DNA of 15,781 bases, from assembly GCA_002493905.1 (NCBI GenBank), contig DLAJ01000016.1:1-15781 (forward strand), written 5' to 3'. Under the pieces are notes generated by a model. That model was not told where the DNA came from. It ran no database searches and saw only the letters and a list, made by a program, of their open reading frames with translations. Both the position numbers and the translations under genes were made by a program. The stretch comes from Lachnospiraceae bacterium UBA7050 (lineage in GTDB: Bacteria; Bacillota; Clostridia; Lachnospirales; Lachnospiraceae). This document shows positions 1 through 7,601 of the stretch, one piece after another. Positions within the stretch are counted from its first letter, which is position 1. The number at the start of each line of letters is the position of its first letter.

Positions 1-49
1 AATCTCGGATTACTATTGAGGCAATTTGAATGGAGTTTGAATGAAGGCT

Positions 50-76
50 GCATGTCGGTTTCGACATGCCGGTTTT
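50..76 (+). terminator. possible terminator hairpin of an upstream gene
   Basis: A perfect 8-bp stem, GCATGTCG (50-57) and CGACATGC (62-69), closes a GTTT loop and is followed by CGGTTTT. The T-run is short and the upstream gene lies outside the window, so this could be a weak intrinsic terminator or simply a palindrome. Nothing in positions 1-49 could be assigned to a gene. Confidence 0.4.
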
Positions 77-106
77 GATATACTTCTCGCCTTTTTTGCA
101 GCGATA

Positions 107-115
107 TGTTATGAT
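107..115 (+). promoter_or_regulatory. extended -10 promoter element for the LytTR/GHKL pair
   Basis: TGTTATGAT matches an extended -10 (TGnTATAAT with one mismatch), 73 bp before the regulator start. No good -35 is visible at 16-18 bp spacing, which is tolerated with a TGn extension. It would start transcription near 122. Confidence 0.4.
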
Positions 116-119
116 ACAA

Positions 120-154
120 AAAGAGTTCCGCTTGCGCGAAGCTCTTTCGGAACT
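120..154 (+). promoter_or_regulatory. overlapping alternative hairpins in the 5' leader
   Basis: Two mutually exclusive inverted repeats overlap here: AAAGAG (120-125) with CTCTTT (142-147), and AGTTCCG (124-130) with CGGAACT (148-154). They lie between the putative -10 and the ribosome site (AGGAG, 173-177). They could be an operator or an mRNA switch; the sequence alone does not decide. Confidence 0.3.
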
Positions 155-187
155 GTGAAAGGTGATGGAAAAAGGAGAAGATTTTCC

Positions 188-901
188 ATGCGGATTGCCA
201 TTGTAGATGATATGACAGCAGAACAGGAGCACTTAAAGTCCAGGCTGGACATTCAGCTTGCCCGCCTTTCCCTCGAAGCCGGGATTTTCGTCTTTACTTC
301 CGGCGCAGATTTTCTTTCCGCCGCGAAAAAAGAACGGTTTGACCTTGTATTTCTTGATATTTATATGGGAAATGAAAACGGAGTGGACACGGCGCAGGCG
401 CTCCGGCGCCTGGATAAGGATTGTCTGCTGGTGTTCATCACTGCCTCCACGGACCACGCCCTGGACGGTTTCCGTGTCCGGGCATTCCATTATCTTGTGA
501 AGCCTTACACAGATGCTGACCTTACCTTACTTTTTGACGAGATCGTAAAGCGGCTTCCCTCTCAGGACAGATACATTGAAGTGAATACCGCAGGCGGCAC
601 TGTCCGCCTGCGCTTTCAGGAAATCCTTTATGCAGAGCATTACCAGCACCAGATTCATGTTTACCGGACAGACGGTCAGGCGGTCGTAACGCGTCAGACC
701 TTCCGTGAATTCGGCTCACGCCTCACCGACAAACGGTTCTTCCTTTGCAGCCGCGGCGTCCTTGTCAATCTGGAACATGCCGAAGATTTTGACGGCACTG
801 ATTTTATCCTGAAAAACGGAAAACGGGTTCCTGTCAGCCGTGACCTTGCTAAATCCGCAAGGCTTGCTTTCGGAGACTATCTCTTTGGAAGGAGGGCCTA
901 A
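188..901 (+). CDS. LytTR-family response regulator
   Basis: Cytoplasmic DNA-binding response regulator of 237 residues. The receiver domain (about 1-120) carries the acidic pair D7/D8, the phospho-acceptor D57 in FLDIYM, T85 and the conserved K105-P106. A LytTR DNA-binding domain fills about 126-235, with YAEHYQHQIHVY and the later CSRGVLVNL stretch. The start at 188 was chosen because AGGAG lies 10 nt upstream and the receiver fold begins at once (MRIAIVDD); an in-frame start at 41 would add 49 residues unlike the family. The GHKL kinase follows after 3 nt, so the two form a pair of the AgrA/AgrC or VirR/VirS kind. The family normally binds direct repeats near target promoters; I found no convincing pair of repeats upstream of position 2377. 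Confidence 0.93.
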   Translation: MRIAIVDDMTAEQEHLKSRLDIQLARLSLEAGIFVFTSGADFLSAAKKERFDLVFLDIYMGNENGVDTAQALRRLDKDCLLVFITASTDHALDGFRVRAFHYLVKPYTDADLTLLFDEIVKRLPSQDRYIEVNTAGGTVRLRFQEILYAEHYQHQIHVYRTDGQAVVTRQTFREFGSRLTDKRFFLCSRGVLVNLEHAEDFDGTDFILKNGKRVPVSRDLAKSARLAFGDYLFGRRA

Positions 902-904
902 AAA

Positions 905-2224
905 GTGGCAGACTATTTCTGTGTTTCATTGGAGCTTATGATCTTCCTGCCGGGTATGCTTCTCGCCTACCTTCCCATGAAACCACATCTGCGAATGCAT
1001 CCCGCAAAACTGGCGGCGGTAACCGTACCGCTGACGCTCTTTCTCTGTCTTTGCGGCAGTGCCGTAAGCTGCATTTTTCATATCGGGATCGTCTGGATAT
1101 TTTTTCCCATTGCCGCCATCATGGGTTCTTTCTATGTCCACACGCTTACGATCACGCGCTGGAAGTCCGTCAGTGTTTTTCTTGCCGTATTCGGCGCGTT
1201 TTCCTGTCTGGGCAGCACTTCCCTTGCAATGAACGGCATCTTAAGCCCCGGAGCGCTTACGCCGCCCCTTTCCTTTAGGGGCGCCCTGTTCTGGTTTGTC
1301 ATGTGCTGCACGGGTGTTCTGGCTGTCTGGTATCCAGCCACCCACGCCGCAAAGAGGCTTTTAGAGGAAGACGCTTTCGCTCAGACATGGTATGTGTTCT
1401 GGCTCCTTCCGATCTTATTCATTGTGCTGAACCTCGCCATGATTCCCAAAAATCCCAATATGCTTGAACAGGGACGGCTCCGGCTGCTTTATGCCCTCAT
1501 CAGCTTCGCACTCCTGTTCCTGCTTCTTTTATTCTATCTGCTCTTTTACCTGATGGCATCCAGCTTAAACCGCAATGACCGCCTCCGACGGGAGAACCAG
1601 CTTCTTTCCATGCAGCAGGCGCGGTATGACAGTCTGCGCACCGCCATTGAGCAGACCCGTCAGGCCAGACACGATATGCGCCATCATTTCCATATCCTGC
1701 AGAGCCTCGCCGCGCAGGGAAAATGGGAAAGCCTGACGGCATACCTTACCGAAGTGCAGGGCAGCATCCCCGCAGAGGAGCTTGGTCTGTGCAAAAATCC
1801 GATCGTGGACGGTGTGGCAGGTTATTTCGTACCACTGTACCGGGAACAGGGGATACCGCTCACCTTTGAGCTTGATCTGCCCTTTGAACTTCCGGTTCCG
1901 GAAACCGACCTGTGTTCCGTGCTGTCAAACCTTCTTGAAAATGCGATGGAAGCAAGCTTAAAAACCGCCCCCGAAAGGCGGCAGGTCAAGGCGTCTGCCC
2001 GCCTGCACTCTGAGCATATAGTGTTATTATCCGTGGAAAATACCTATGATGAGAAAGTCCGTGAGAAAGACGGCGTGCTGCTCTCCTCCAAACGTCCATG
2101 GGAAGGCATCGGCTTACAGGCTGTGCGGCATACTGCGGAGAAAAACGGCGGATACTGCCGGTTCCATTATGACGGCGGTTTATTCTGTGTCAATGTCATC
2201 CTGCGGGGCGAAAAGGTATTATAA
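905..2224 (+). CDS. GHKL-type sensor histidine kinase (AgrC-like)
   Basis: Membrane sensor kinase of 439 residues, partner of the preceding LytTR regulator. Residues 1-220 hold about six hydrophobic segments (around 7-25, 38-60, 62-80, 88-108, 127-145, 160-180 and 195-218), the usual peptide-sensing membrane domain. A coiled linker (221-250) leads to the H-box with H256 in RHDMRHHFH, then the ATPase domain with N-box NLLENAMEAS (342-351) and G-box GIGLQAV (401-407). This is the HPK10/GHKL layout, which lacks a classical HisKA domain. The start is GTG at 905, placed by AAGGAGGG (889-896) 8 nt upstream, inside the end of the regulator gene, which implies coupled translation. The ligand is unknown; a peptide or membrane stress is the family's usual signal. 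Confidence 0.92.
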   Translation: MADYFCVSLELMIFLPGMLLAYLPMKPHLRMHPAKLAAVTVPLTLFLCLCGSAVSCIFHIGIVWIFFPIAAIMGSFYVHTLTITRWKSVSVFLAVFGAFSCLGSTSLAMNGILSPGALTPPLSFRGALFWFVMCCTGVLAVWYPATHAAKRLLEEDAFAQTWYVFWLLPILFIVLNLAMIPKNPNMLEQGRLRLLYALISFALLFLLLLFYLLFYLMASSLNRNDRLRRENQLLSMQQARYDSLRTAIEQTRQARHDMRHHFHILQSLAAQGKWESLTAYLTEVQGSIPAEELGLCKNPIVDGVAGYFVPLYREQGIPLTFELDLPFELPVPETDLCSVLSNLLENAMEASLKTAPERRQVKASARLHSEHIVLLSVENTYDEKVREKDGVLLSSKRPWEGIGLQAVRHTAEKNGGYCRFHYDGGLFCVNVILRGEKVL

Positions 2225-2239
2225 AAAATTCCATCTTTG

Positions 2240-2364
2240 TTTCAGGTCAGCATTTCGCTTTTCAGCCTATCCAATTTGTTTTTTAGATTTAAGGATTATT
2301 TAATAATTCCCCGCTATAATCATGAATCAGCATCGAACATAACAGGCGAAAAGCAAACCTGAAA
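2240..2364 (+). repeat. imperfect inverted repeat flanking the permease promoter
   Basis: The left arm TTTCAGGT (2240-2247), GCTTTTC (2257-2263), GCCT (2265-2268) pairs with the right arm AGGC (2344-2347), GAAAAGC (2348-2354), ACCTGAAA (2357-2364). That makes 19 bp in three blocks around a 75-nt centre. The right arm ends inside the permease Shine-Dalgarno (AAAGGAG, 2362-2368). The -10 at 2315-2320 lies in the centre, so only read-through RNA from the upstream gene would carry both arms. It could instead be a degraded MITE-like element. Confidence 0.5.
2315..2320 (+). promoter_or_regulatory. -10 element of the permease-ATPase-regulator-kinase operon
   Basis: A perfect TATAAT sits 57 bp before the permease start, in the 152-bp gap between the two gene groups. 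No clear -35 is visible at 16-18 bp spacing, so the promoter may need an activator, plausibly one of the two response regulators in this window. Confidence 0.5.
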
Positions 2365-2376
2365 GGAGCATCGGAA

Positions 2377-4758
2377 ATGTATCTGAACATATTGAAAAAA
2401 GACCTAAAGCGCAAGCGGGCAATGAACGTGATCCTGCTGGTATTTATTACGCTCAGCACCATGTTCATTTCCTCAAGCGTGAACAACATCATCAGCGTGA
2501 CCACTGCGCTGGATACGTACTTTGAAACAGCCGGCGTGCCGGATTATTTTGCGATAGCTATGAACACCTATGCGTCTGCAGAAAACCTGACGGAGGTTTT
2601 GGAAAATGCGCCGGCTGCCGACGAGGTCCGCATCGAAGAAGTCCTCTACATGCTCACGTCGAATCATATTATGCATAACAAAAAGCTGCTCGAAACTTCC
2701 TTCAACTTCTACCTCGTACAGAGCGACAGAGACCTTGCGCTCAATTATTTCTTAGAGGACGGAAGTATTCTTGAAAACGTACCCGCAGGGCAGATCTACC
2801 TCTCCTACTGCGTCGCGAAAAATGAAGGTCTTGAACCCGGCGACAAAATTACGATTGAACTTGGCGGCATAAACCGCGAATTTACCTTTGCCGGCAGCTT
2901 CAGGGCCGCCGTAGGTGACGCAGAACTGTTTGGGTTCGCGAGATTCGTCGTGAATGCCGCGGATTTTGACGAACTTTTGTCGGATGAGGCAGTCATCAGC
3001 GGGTCCAGTGCAAAACTCTGCTATCTGTACACCGCAGACCTTGACAGGACCCTGTCGCAAATATCGGATGTCACCGAAAACTTTATCTTTGCATGCGACC
3101 GGGAAATGTTGAAATTCAGCTATCTTTTCGATATGCTGGTTACGGGCGTTCTCCTCATTGTAAGCCTCATCCTGATCCTCATATCGTTTGTGGTACTGCG
3201 CTTTACCATCACTTTTACACTCTCTGAGGAGTTCCGCGAGATCGGCGTCATGAAAGCAATCGGCATACGCAGCATCAAAATCAGGGGACTGTATCTTACA
3301 AAATACGCCGCCCTTTCGATCATCGGCGCCGCACTCGGTCTGGTACTCAGTTTCCCGTTCGGCAGAATGCTGATGGACCTTTCCTCAAAATCAGTCATGA
3401 TCAACAGTCAGAGCACCGCTTTGATCAATGTGATCTGCGCATTTCTGGTGCCGGCTGTCATACTCCTGTTCTGCCTCAGCTGCACGGGAAAAGTAAATAA
3501 AATGACCCCCATCGACGCTGTAAGAAACGGTCAGACAGGGGAGCGCTTCCGCAAAAAAAGCCTAATGAAGCTTGGCAGATCAAGACTCGGCACAACTGCG
3601 TTTCTTGCCGTAAACGATATTGTAAGCAGTCCCAGACGCTACGGCATCATCACCTTAACCTTTTTCCTGTGTATGTCTCTTCTGATCATCCTTTCCAATT
3701 GTACGACTTCTTTGACAAGCAAAAAGCTGCTGAAATGCTTTCACATGGCGGAATGTCATCTAGTCATAGATACAGGAAGCATGATGAACTTTAGCAGCGA
3801 GGATGGGCACGTAGAGCTGAAAAAATATCTTAGCGAGGTCGAACAGACGCTTGCAGAAAACGGAATGCCCGCAGAATGCATGCAGGAATTCGGAATGTAC
3901 TCGACTTTCATGTACAAAGGACAGGAAAGCAGGGTCCTTGCTTTCCAAGGTACGGGTACTACAATGGACATGTACGAATACACCGAAGGCACTCCTCCCC
4001 AAAACAGCGGTGAGATTGCGCTGACAACCTATGCGGCAAGGGCGCTTCAGGCAAAGATCGGCGATACGGTTGTAATGTCCACCCCAGCCGGCGAAAGGGA
4101 ATACCTTGTAACAGCCCTTTACCAGTCCATGCACAATTCGGGAATTGCCGCAACACTCTATTCCGGAGAGGATATCAATTATACCCAGTTCCTCATGACA
4201 CCGGGTATGCAGATCAGATTTACCGATAACCCCGGCGATCAGGAAATCAGGCACAGAATGGATCAGATCAGGGAGCTTTTTCCCGAATTTACAGATGTGA
4301 AAACGGCAGGCGAATGGGTTAAGAAAACAACAGGCGTTGCCGACGCGATCGACGCGGTGAAAAAAATATCGGCTGCACTTACCATCATTCTTGCTGCGCT
4401 TGTCACCGTGCTCATGGAGCGTTCCTTTATTGTAAAAGAAAAGGCGGAAATCGCCCTTATGAAAGCGGTCGGAATGAAAAATTCCAAAATATACGCGCAC
4501 CATACGACAAGATTTTTAATCGTCGTGACAGCGGCAGTAACTGCCGCCGAACTTTTGGGTATGCCCCTTACAAGGCTCTGCTTTAACCCCGTTTTCAGAA
4601 TGATGGGACTGGAAATGGGCGTGGAATATGTCCAAAGTCCGGTTGAAATCTACATCCTGTTCCCCGCGGTCATTTTTGCAGCGACTGCCCAAAGCGCGTT
4701 TTTCACCTCGCTGTACACGAGAAAAATAAAGCCATCGGACACCGCTAATATTGAATAA
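2377..4758 (+). CDS. FtsX-like ABC transporter permease
   Basis: Large membrane permease of 793 residues with two FtsX-type domains. TM1 is near 17-40, followed by an extracytoplasmic domain (about 45-245). Three segments (about 250-278, 307-330, 348-370) close the first half. The second half repeats the plan: TM near 422-440, an extracytoplasmic domain (about 445-660), then TMs near 664-682, 712-735 and 755-780. The cytoplasmic loops EFREIGVMKAIGI (285-297) and EKAEIALMKAVGM (688-700) are the repeated coupling motifs that contact the ATPase. AAAGGAG lies 8 nt upstream of the start. With the next ORF it forms an ABC transporter of the MacB/BceAB superfamily, which acts on peptides or lipids at the membrane face and does not work by the rotary-access route. 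The size and the adjacent two-component genes suggest antimicrobial-peptide resistance or sensing; the substrate is inferred. Confidence 0.9.
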   Translation: MYLNILKKDLKRKRAMNVILLVFITLSTMFISSSVNNIISVTTALDTYFETAGVPDYFAIAMNTYASAENLTEVLENAPAADEVRIEEVLYMLTSNHIMHNKKLLETSFNFYLVQSDRDLALNYFLEDGSILENVPAGQIYLSYCVAKNEGLEPGDKITIELGGINREFTFAGSFRAAVGDAELFGFARFVVNAADFDELLSDEAVISGSSAKLCYLYTADLDRTLSQISDVTENFIFACDREMLKFSYLFDMLVTGVLLIVSLILILISFVVLRFTITFTLSEEFREIGVMKAIGIRSIKIRGLYLTKYAALSIIGAALGLVLSFPFGRMLMDLSSKSVMINSQSTALINVICAFLVPAVILLFCLSCTGKVNKMTPIDAVRNGQTGERFRKKSLMKLGRSRLGTTAFLAVNDIVSSPRRYGIITLTFFLCMSLLIILSNCTTSLTSKKLLKCFHMAECHLVIDTGSMMNFSSEDGHVELKKYLSEVEQTLAENGMPAECMQEFGMYSTFMYKGQESRVLAFQGTGTTMDMYEYTEGTPPQNSGEIALTTYAARALQAKIGDTVVMSTPAGEREYLVTALYQSMHNSGIAATLYSGEDINYTQFLMTPGMQIRFTDNPGDQEIRHRMDQIRELFPEFTDVKTAGEWVKKTTGVADAIDAVKKISAALTIILAALVTVLMERSFIVKEKAEIALMKAVGMKNSKIYAHHTTRFLIVVTAAVTAAELLGMPLTRLCFNPVFRMMGLEMGVEYVQSPVEIYILFPAVIFAATAQSAFFTSLYTRKIKPSDTANIE

Positions 4759-4788
4759 TACGCATTCACAAGAAAGGAAATCATCATT

Positions 4789-5553
4789 ATGAATATTCTG
4801 GAAACAAAGGACCTTTGCAAAACCTATATCGTAAACAAGCGTCAGAATAACGTACTGAAAAACGTAAGCCTCGCCGTGGGCGAGGGGGAAATGGTCGCTG
4901 TCATGGGACCCTCCGGTTCGGGAAAGTCCACTCTGCTTTACGCCGTTTCAGGCATGGACGGCATTACCGCAGGAAAGGTTTTGTTCTGCGGAAAAAATAT
5001 TGCCGAAATGAGCCAGAAAGAGCTTGCCGTTCTGCGTCTTGACGAAATGGGATTTATTTTCCAGCAGATGTACATGCTGAAAAATCTCACCGTTCTGGAT
5101 AACATCATACTTCCTGCGGCACAGTCGAAAAAGAACAAGGAACCGCGCAGAGAAACGGTGCAGCGCTGTCGGGAGCTGATGCGTAAGCTGGGGATATCCG
5201 ACATTGCCGACAATGACATCAACGAAGTGTCTGGAGGGCAGCTCCAGCGCGCCTGCATATGCCGCAGCATGATGAACAGACCGAAAATGATCTTTGCTGA
5301 CGAACCTACAGGCGCGCTGAACCGCACTTCTTCCGACGAGGTCATGGAAGAGCTTGCAAAGCTGAACAGCGAGGGGACGACGATCATGCTCGTTACCCAT
5401 GACGTCAAGGTTGCCGCAAAATGCACAAGAGTGCTGTACATCGTTGACGGGAACATCAAAGGGGAGTATAACTTAAACAAGTGTGAAGGTTTCTCTCAGA
5501 TGAGAGAACGGGAACGCTCGCTGAATAACTGGCTTTTAGAGCTGGGCTGGTAG
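4789..5553 (+). CDS. ABC transporter ATP-binding protein (MacB/LolD-like)
   Basis: Cytoplasmic ATPase of 254 residues that powers the adjacent permease. Walker A GPSGSGKST (40-48), Q-loop Q92 within FIFQQMYML, signature VSGGQ (147-151), Walker B MIFADE (167-172, catalytic E172) and switch H204 are all intact. The short domain and the phrase FIFQQ place it among the LolD/MacB/BceA ATPases. A C-terminal tail (about 228-254) extends slightly beyond the core fold. It starts 30 nt after the permease stop with AAAGGA as ribosome site, and is almost certainly co-transcribed with the permease. Confidence 0.94.
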   Translation: MNILETKDLCKTYIVNKRQNNVLKNVSLAVGEGEMVAVMGPSGSGKSTLLYAVSGMDGITAGKVLFCGKNIAEMSQKELAVLRLDEMGFIFQQMYMLKNLTVLDNIILPAAQSKKNKEPRRETVQRCRELMRKLGISDIADNDINEVSGGQLQRACICRSMMNRPKMIFADEPTGALNRTSSDEVMEELAKLNSEGTTIMLVTHDVKVAAKCTRVLYIVDGNIKGEYNLNKCEGFSQMRERERSLNNWLLELGW

Positions 5554-5555
5554 TG

Positions 5556-5577
5556 CCTGCGGTTCAAAGTTCGCAGG
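5556..5577 (+). other. intra-operon hairpin
   Basis: CCTGCG (5556-5561) and CGCAGG (5572-5577) form a 6-bp stem with a 10-nt loop directly after the ATPase stop. There is no T-run, so it is not an intrinsic terminator. It may stabilise or process the mRNA between the transporter genes and the regulatory pair. Confidence 0.4.
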
Positions 5578-5596
5578 TTGAGAAAAAGGCATGGTT

Positions 5597-6271
5597 ATGG
5601 ATATAGATATTCTTATCGTGGAGGATCATAAAGAGCTTGCGGAGCTGCTGCGCGATTTCCTCCTTCGGGAAAATTACACGGCAGCCGTAGCACAAACGGG
5701 TGAAAAAGCCTTGTCGCTGTACGAAAAGTACGGCGCAAGGCTGATTGTGCTGGACATCCTGCTCCCCGACATGGACGGCTTCTGGGTATGCAGAAAAATC
5801 CGTGAGGAAAGCAATGTTCCCATATTGATCGTAAGTGCGAAAACCGACAAAGAGGACAAGCTCTGCGGTCTTGACACCGGTGCGGACGACTACATCGAAA
5901 AACCATACGACATTGACATCATGCTGGCGAAAATAAACGGCATATTTAAGAGGCGGTACGCTGTTGATGAAATCGTTGACGGCGATCTACGCCTAAACAG
6001 AATCAGCCGCACGGTTTACAAAAACGGGGTGCCGCTTGAAATGACCGCTAAGGAATTTGACCTGCTCCTGCTTCTCTTAGAAAACAATGGCAGAACCTTG
6101 AGTAAGGAATACCTTTTCGGGAAAGTCTGGGGCAGTGACAGTTTTTCGGAGCCGCAGACTCTGACAGTGCATATCAAATGGCTGCGGCAAAAAATTGAAA
6201 ATGACCCAAAAAAACCGAAAAAAATACTTACTGTTTGGGGAGTCGGTTACAAATATGAAAGCATTTCATAA
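5597..6271 (+). CDS. OmpR/PhoB-family response regulator
   Basis: DNA-binding response regulator of 224 residues. The receiver domain (1-115) shows E9/D10, phospho-acceptor D53 in VLDILLPDMDG, S80 and K102-P103. The winged-helix effector domain (about 125-222) shows the typical MTAKEFDLLLLL and the closing VWGVGYKYE. The ATG at 5597 is preferred over the one at 5591 because AAAGG (5585-5589) lies 7 nt from the former and only 1 nt from the latter. It overlaps the next kinase gene by 17 nt, so the two are coupled. Neighbouring transporter genes suggest that it activates the 2315 promoter in an autoregulated loop; that link is inferred. Confidence 0.94.
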   Translation: MDIDILIVEDHKELAELLRDFLLRENYTAAVAQTGEKALSLYEKYGARLIVLDILLPDMDGFWVCRKIREESNVPILIVSAKTDKEDKLCGLDTGADDYIEKPYDIDIMLAKINGIFKRRYAVDEIVDGDLRLNRISRTVYKNGVPLEMTAKEFDLLLLLLENNGRTLSKEYLFGKVWGSDSFSEPQTLTVHIKWLRQKIENDPKKPKKILTVWGVGYKYESIS

Positions 6272-7481
6272 ACTATTTGCAGTGATGACCGCGGCGATAG
6301 CCATCCTGTTTGCCGCGGCAAATATCATACTTATGGCGGACAAAACCGGTTCGGGCGGCAGACCTTACCGCGTGGAGATCCGCCGTCTCGCACGCCAAAT
6401 AAAAACGGACGGTTACGCCGACGTCTCGGACTGCGAATATGTGACGGGAATTGAAAAATACAATGAGAATTTTTTTGATGCAGACAGCGACTATGCCATC
6501 CGCGAAATAAACGGGGAACTGTACCGTTTTGATTACAGAACTGACAAAAGCAGTGACAGGACGCAGCTTATTATTACAGTAAATGTGATTCTCGGCGTTA
6601 TGGCAGTCCTGATCATCTTCGTCATGATATACGTGAAATCAGCCATTCTCGCCCCCTTCGAACGGCTGAAAGACGTTCCCTACGGATTGTCAAAAGGAAA
6701 CCTGACCGTACCTGTAAAGGAAACGAAAAGCCGCTATTTCGGACGTTTTGTCTGGGGCGTTAACATGCTCCGCGAACATATCGAGCAGCAGAAAGAGCGG
6801 GAGCTTCAGCTTCAGAGAGACAAAAAAATGCTTCTGCTGTCTCTGTCCCATGACATTAAAACGCCGCTTTCGGCGATCAAGCTGTATGCAAAGGCGCTGT
6901 CAGACGGACTGTACGAAAACCGCGAAAAGCAGCTTGAGACCGCCGGAAGCATCAACACGAAAGCCGACGAAATCGAAAGCTACGTTTCACAGATCATTAC
7001 CGCATCAAAGGAGGATTTCCTAAGTTTCGATGTGAATATGGGGGAATTTTATCTTTCCATGCTTGTAAACAGGATCAAAGAATATTACACAGAAAAGCTG
7101 TCCCTGATCGGTACGGATTTTTCGGTATCCGATTATACAGACTGTATTTTGAACGGAGATTTCGACCGAAGCGTCGAAGTCGTGCAGAATGTGATGGAAA
7201 ATGCCGTAAAATACGGCGATGGGAATCATATTGCGCTTCATTTTTCTGAGGAAGACGAATGTGCTCTGATCACTGTCTGCAACAGCGGCTGTACCCTTGC
7301 GGACACGGACTTACCCCATATTTTCGACAGCTTCTGGCGCGGTGCAAACGCTGAAAACATAGCGGGAAGCGGTTTAGGACTTTACATCAGCCGTAAGCTT
7401 ATGCGGAAAATGAGCGGAGAAATTTTCGCGGAAATACAGGACTGTTCTATGCACGTTACGATGGTGTTTACAAAGGTATAA
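6255..7481 (+). CDS. HisKA sensor histidine kinase
   Basis: Membrane kinase of 408 residues, partner of the OmpR-type regulator. TM1 (about 7-27), an extracytoplasmic sensor of about 77 residues (28-104), TM2 (about 105-127), a short HAMP-like linker, then HisKA with H199 in LSLSHDIKTPLSAIK. The ATPase domain has N-box NVMENAVKYG (312-321), an atypical G1 box (NSGCTL, 343-348), F-box IFDSFWRG and G2 box GSGLGL (371-376). The ATG at 6255 was chosen because it begins the first membrane helix; an ATG at 6195 would add 20 basic residues from the other frame of the regulator gene. GGGGAG lies about 12 nt upstream. The sizeable external domain differs from the very short loop of BceS-type kinases, so it may sense its ligand directly. 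Confidence 0.93.
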   Translation: MKAFHKLFAVMTAAIAILFAAANIILMADKTGSGGRPYRVEIRRLARQIKTDGYADVSDCEYVTGIEKYNENFFDADSDYAIREINGELYRFDYRTDKSSDRTQLIITVNVILGVMAVLIIFVMIYVKSAILAPFERLKDVPYGLSKGNLTVPVKETKSRYFGRFVWGVNMLREHIEQQKERELQLQRDKKMLLLSLSHDIKTPLSAIKLYAKALSDGLYENREKQLETAGSINTKADEIESYVSQIITASKEDFLSFDVNMGEFYLSMLVNRIKEYYTEKLSLIGTDFSVSDYTDCILNGDFDRSVEVVQNVMENAVKYGDGNHIALHFSEEDECALITVCNSGCTLADTDLPHIFDSFWRGANAENIAGSGLGLYISRKLMRKMSGEIFAEIQDCSMHVTMVFTKV

Positions 7482-7560
7482 TATCAATCTGCTCCATACT
7501 TTTCTCCGCAACATCCGCGATCTGTATTAATGTATAACCTTTTTGCGCACATATTCTGTT
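7468..7560 (-). pseudogene. C-terminal fragment resembling an Rpn-family nuclease
   Basis: Between the kinase stop and the intact Rpn gene, the minus strand has a 30-codon open stretch with no start. It contains CAQKGYTLIQIADVAEKS, which resembles the helical C-terminal tail seen in many Rpn-family proteins. The intact gene upstream ends in a comparable but different tail (CQEQGMSRESVKQKLL). The frame runs past 7482 into the antisense of the kinase gene before a stop at 7468-7470, and a stop (7561-7563) precedes it. I read it as the leftover end of an older or recombined Rpn copy. It is short, so chance resemblance is possible. Confidence 0.4.
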
Positions 7561-7575
7561 TCAAAAATATTCAGT

Positions 7576-7596
7576 TTTAGCGGATAGCCGCTGAAA
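7576..7596. terminator. hairpin between convergent genes, possible terminator
   Basis: TTTAGCGG (7576-7583) pairs with CCGCTGAAA (7588-7596), with one T-G wobble, around an ATAG loop. It lies 5 bp beyond the Rpn stop and 95 bp after the kinase stop. It could end either convergent transcript; the following T-runs are weak and offset (TTTTT at 7606-7610 on plus). Confidence 0.4.
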
Positions 7597-7601
7597 ATGC
7601 C

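Noticed and set aside
41..187. Upstream in-frame start of the LytTR regulator
   Set aside because: It would add 49 residues before a standard receiver start and has no ribosome site; the ATG at 188 has AGGAG at proper distance.
3760..4503. 247-codon open frame antisense to the permease
   Set aside because: The plus-strand permease has clear domains and motifs here; the antisense frame has no ribosome site or recognisable features and reflects codon bias.
4938..5480. Two antisense open frames opposite the ATPase gene
   Set aside because: Shadows of a well-marked ABC ATPase with all motifs intact.
5591..5596. ATG at 5591 as start of the OmpR-type regulator
   Set aside because: The Shine-Dalgarno would be only 1 nt away; 5597 has 7-nt spacing and the usual receiver beginning.
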